Source: Paracoccaceae bacterium
Lineage (GTDB): Bacteria > Pseudomonadota > Alphaproteobacteria > Rhodobacterales > Rhodobacteraceae
Assembly (NCBI GenBank): GCA_025458985.1
Contig: JALORM010000013.1
Span: forward strand, 1-21,413
Reading direction: 5' to 3'
Length of the DNA: 21,413 nt
Part shown: piece after piece, positions 20,346 to 21,413 of the stretch
Numbering within the stretch: the first letter of the stretch is position 1
Layout of the letters: every line of letters begins with the position of its first letter
Made by a program: the position numbers and the translations under genes
The notes under the pieces: model-generated
Told to the model about the DNA's origin: nothing
Seen by the model: the letters and a program-made list of their open reading frames with translations, nothing else
The model's database searches: none

Positions 20346-21413
20346 TCAGTTGAGCAAGAGGTTGGTGATTGCCGAAACCGGCAGTTGCGCAAGTGTCCAG
20401 GCGGGCGGGGCATCCGGATCGACGACGTCGAAGGCTTCGTGCGAGGCGGCCTTGAGGTAGCGGACATGCAGCAGGTCGCCGTCTTCCCAGACCGTGCGGC
20501 GCAGCCTTCCGTCGCCGTCGCGGCTCCAGGAGACGAGGGTTGCCGTCCCGTCGTCGTACTCGATGCCCCAGACCAGGTTCTCGAACCGGCCGGCCGCGGC
20601 CGAGTTGAGGTAGTTGCCCGCCCGAGCCGCCGTGCCGCCGATGGCGGCCGGCTTGCCGGCGCGCAGCCGGGGCTCGTGGCTGTGGCCGAGCGTCAGCCGC
20701 ACGCCGTCCGTGCCGAACAGCGCGTCGAGCCAGCTGACAAGCGTGATTTCGTCCATGTGGCGGAACTTGTACCAGCGGATGCCGGTCTCGACCTCGTACT
20801 TGAAGGCGTCCTCGGCACTGTCCGAGGTGAAGTATTCCCACGCGATGTTCTTGCCGTAGATCGACTCCCAGTTCTCGTCCTTGTTCAGCGTGCCGAGCTC
20901 CTTGCCGACCACGGCCCAGAACTGCGAGATGTTCCCGCCCACCTGCGCCGTCACGAGCGAGTTGTTGAAGGCCTTGTCGCCTTCGGTCCAGGGCGACAGG
21001 AAATCCGCGCCGTCCCGCAGCACGGTCCAGTGACGGTCCGGCCCCTGCATCGCCCAGGCCCCGCCCTGCGAGAAGGATTCGCCCGCATAGGCCGCGTGCT
21101 TGGCGCAACAGACGGTGTCGAACTGGTGCCCGTGGCAGATGAGCTCTTCGACCGTGTCGCCGCGGGTCAGCATCACCATGTCGCTCGCGCGCGGGAAGGT
21201 CAGGCCGAGCCGGTCCTCGATCTCGGCCACGTAGTCTTCCCGCGCCAGGTCGAGGTCGTGGTTGCCGATGGTATGGTAGTAGGCATCCCGCGCGACGAAG
21301 TGCTCGTGGATGGTCCGGTAGTAGTCGGCGTGGTCGTCGAGGATGCGGCGGAACTGGGCAAGCTTGCGCTCTTCCCGGTCGGCGAAGATCGTCTCCCAGC
21401 TTGCGGTCTCGAA
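20346..21413 (-). CDS. Calcineurin-like metallophosphoesterase (partial, N-terminus outside window)
   Basis: 355 residues are visible; the gene enters from the right edge. Metal-binding motifs of the calcineurin-like fold are seen: GNHD (in HTIGNHDLDL, about 21257-21274), ICHGHQFD about 40 residues later (HGH), and GHSHEPR (near 20690), which fits the GHxH of the active site. The preceding D-x-H and GDxxD motifs would lie outside the window. Between HGH and GHSH there is a long insertion rich in Trp, Tyr and Asp (WTVLRDGADFLSPW...WEYFTSDS), and about 100 residues follow GHSH, so the protein is larger than a simple phosphodiesterase. No membrane segment is visible. The substrate is unknown; cyclic nucleotides, nucleic acids or phosphoproteins are all possible. 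Confidence 0.85.
   Translation of the reverse strand, partial: FETASWETIFADREERKLAQFRRILDDHADYYRTIHEHFVARDAYYHTIGNHDLDLAREDYVAEIEDRLGLTFPRASDMVMLTRGDTVEELICHGHQFDTVCCAKHAAYAGESFSQGGAWAMQGPDRHWTVLRDGADFLSPWTEGDKAFNNSLVTAQVGGNISQFWAVVGKELGTLNKDENWESIYGKNIAWEYFTSDSAEDAFKYEVETGIRWYKFRHMDEITLVSWLDALFGTDGVRLTLGHSHEPRLRAGKPAAIGGTAARAGNYLNSAAAGRFENLVWGIEYDDGTATLVSWSRDGDGRLRRTVWEDGDLLHVRYLKAASHEAFDVVDPDAPPAWTLAQLPVSAITNLLLN

Overview
This is a high-GC window from an alphaproteobacterium, most likely a Rhodobacterales (Rhodobacter/Paracoccus-type) chromosome. The strongest evidence is the gene order dusB(nifR3)-ntrB-ntrC-ntrY-ntrX-trkA-trkH-hfq-hflX, which I recall as typical of that group, together with an NtrC lacking the sigma54-contacting GAFTGA loop and a fused ispDF. 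I see no tRNA, rRNA, CRISPR array, insertion sequence or phage gene. It reads as core chromosome with some locally damaged or unusual spots. No stretch over 300 bases lacks a gene. The longest gene-free spans are 12034-12201, 1780-1939 and 15359-15503, and each is described below.

Left half (1-12054, all minus strand, transcribed right to left). dusB, ntrB and ntrC form the nitrogen-control operon, tightly packed with a 4-nt overlap and then a 1-nt gap. ntrY/ntrX, a membrane sensor and its regulator, follow after a short spacer. trkA and trkH (regulator and membrane subunit of a K+ uptake system) come next, then hfq (RNA chaperone), hflX (ribosome-associated GTPase) and the start of a small exported DUF4241-like protein. 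ntrY is broken: its ATP-binding N-box is missing and the frame shifts at the same point. hflX has no AUG, GUG or UUG where its N-terminus should begin, but has a CUG overlapping the hfq stop with a good Shine-Dalgarno.

Centre (12202-16592). ispDF-pgpA-pncC is a plus-strand operon joined by ATGA overlaps: isoprenoid synthesis, phosphatidylglycerol synthesis and pyridine nucleotide salvage. It meets a convergent secreted PHB-depolymerase-type esterase across two GC-rich hairpins. Upstream of the esterase lies a 29-bp tandem repeat with a hairpin in each unit, then a Coq10/RatA START-fold gene (minus) divergent from hpt, a purine salvage phosphoribosyltransferase (plus).

Right (16565-21413). 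A LysR regulator overlaps the hpt 3' end tail to tail and is divergent from a cytochrome c556. A membrane or periplasmic diheme cytochrome c follows after a strong hairpin, then a porin-like outer-membrane barrel gene with a one-base frameshift in a G run. From the right edge, on the minus strand, come a partial metallophosphoesterase and a closely coupled small protein that I do not recognise.

The best candidates for a second look are the ntrY lesion, the CUG-started hflX, the alternative hairpins in the dusB-ntrBC leader, the hairpin repeats before the esterase, and the phosphoesterase/small-protein pair. I see no clear evidence of a wholly new multi-gene system.
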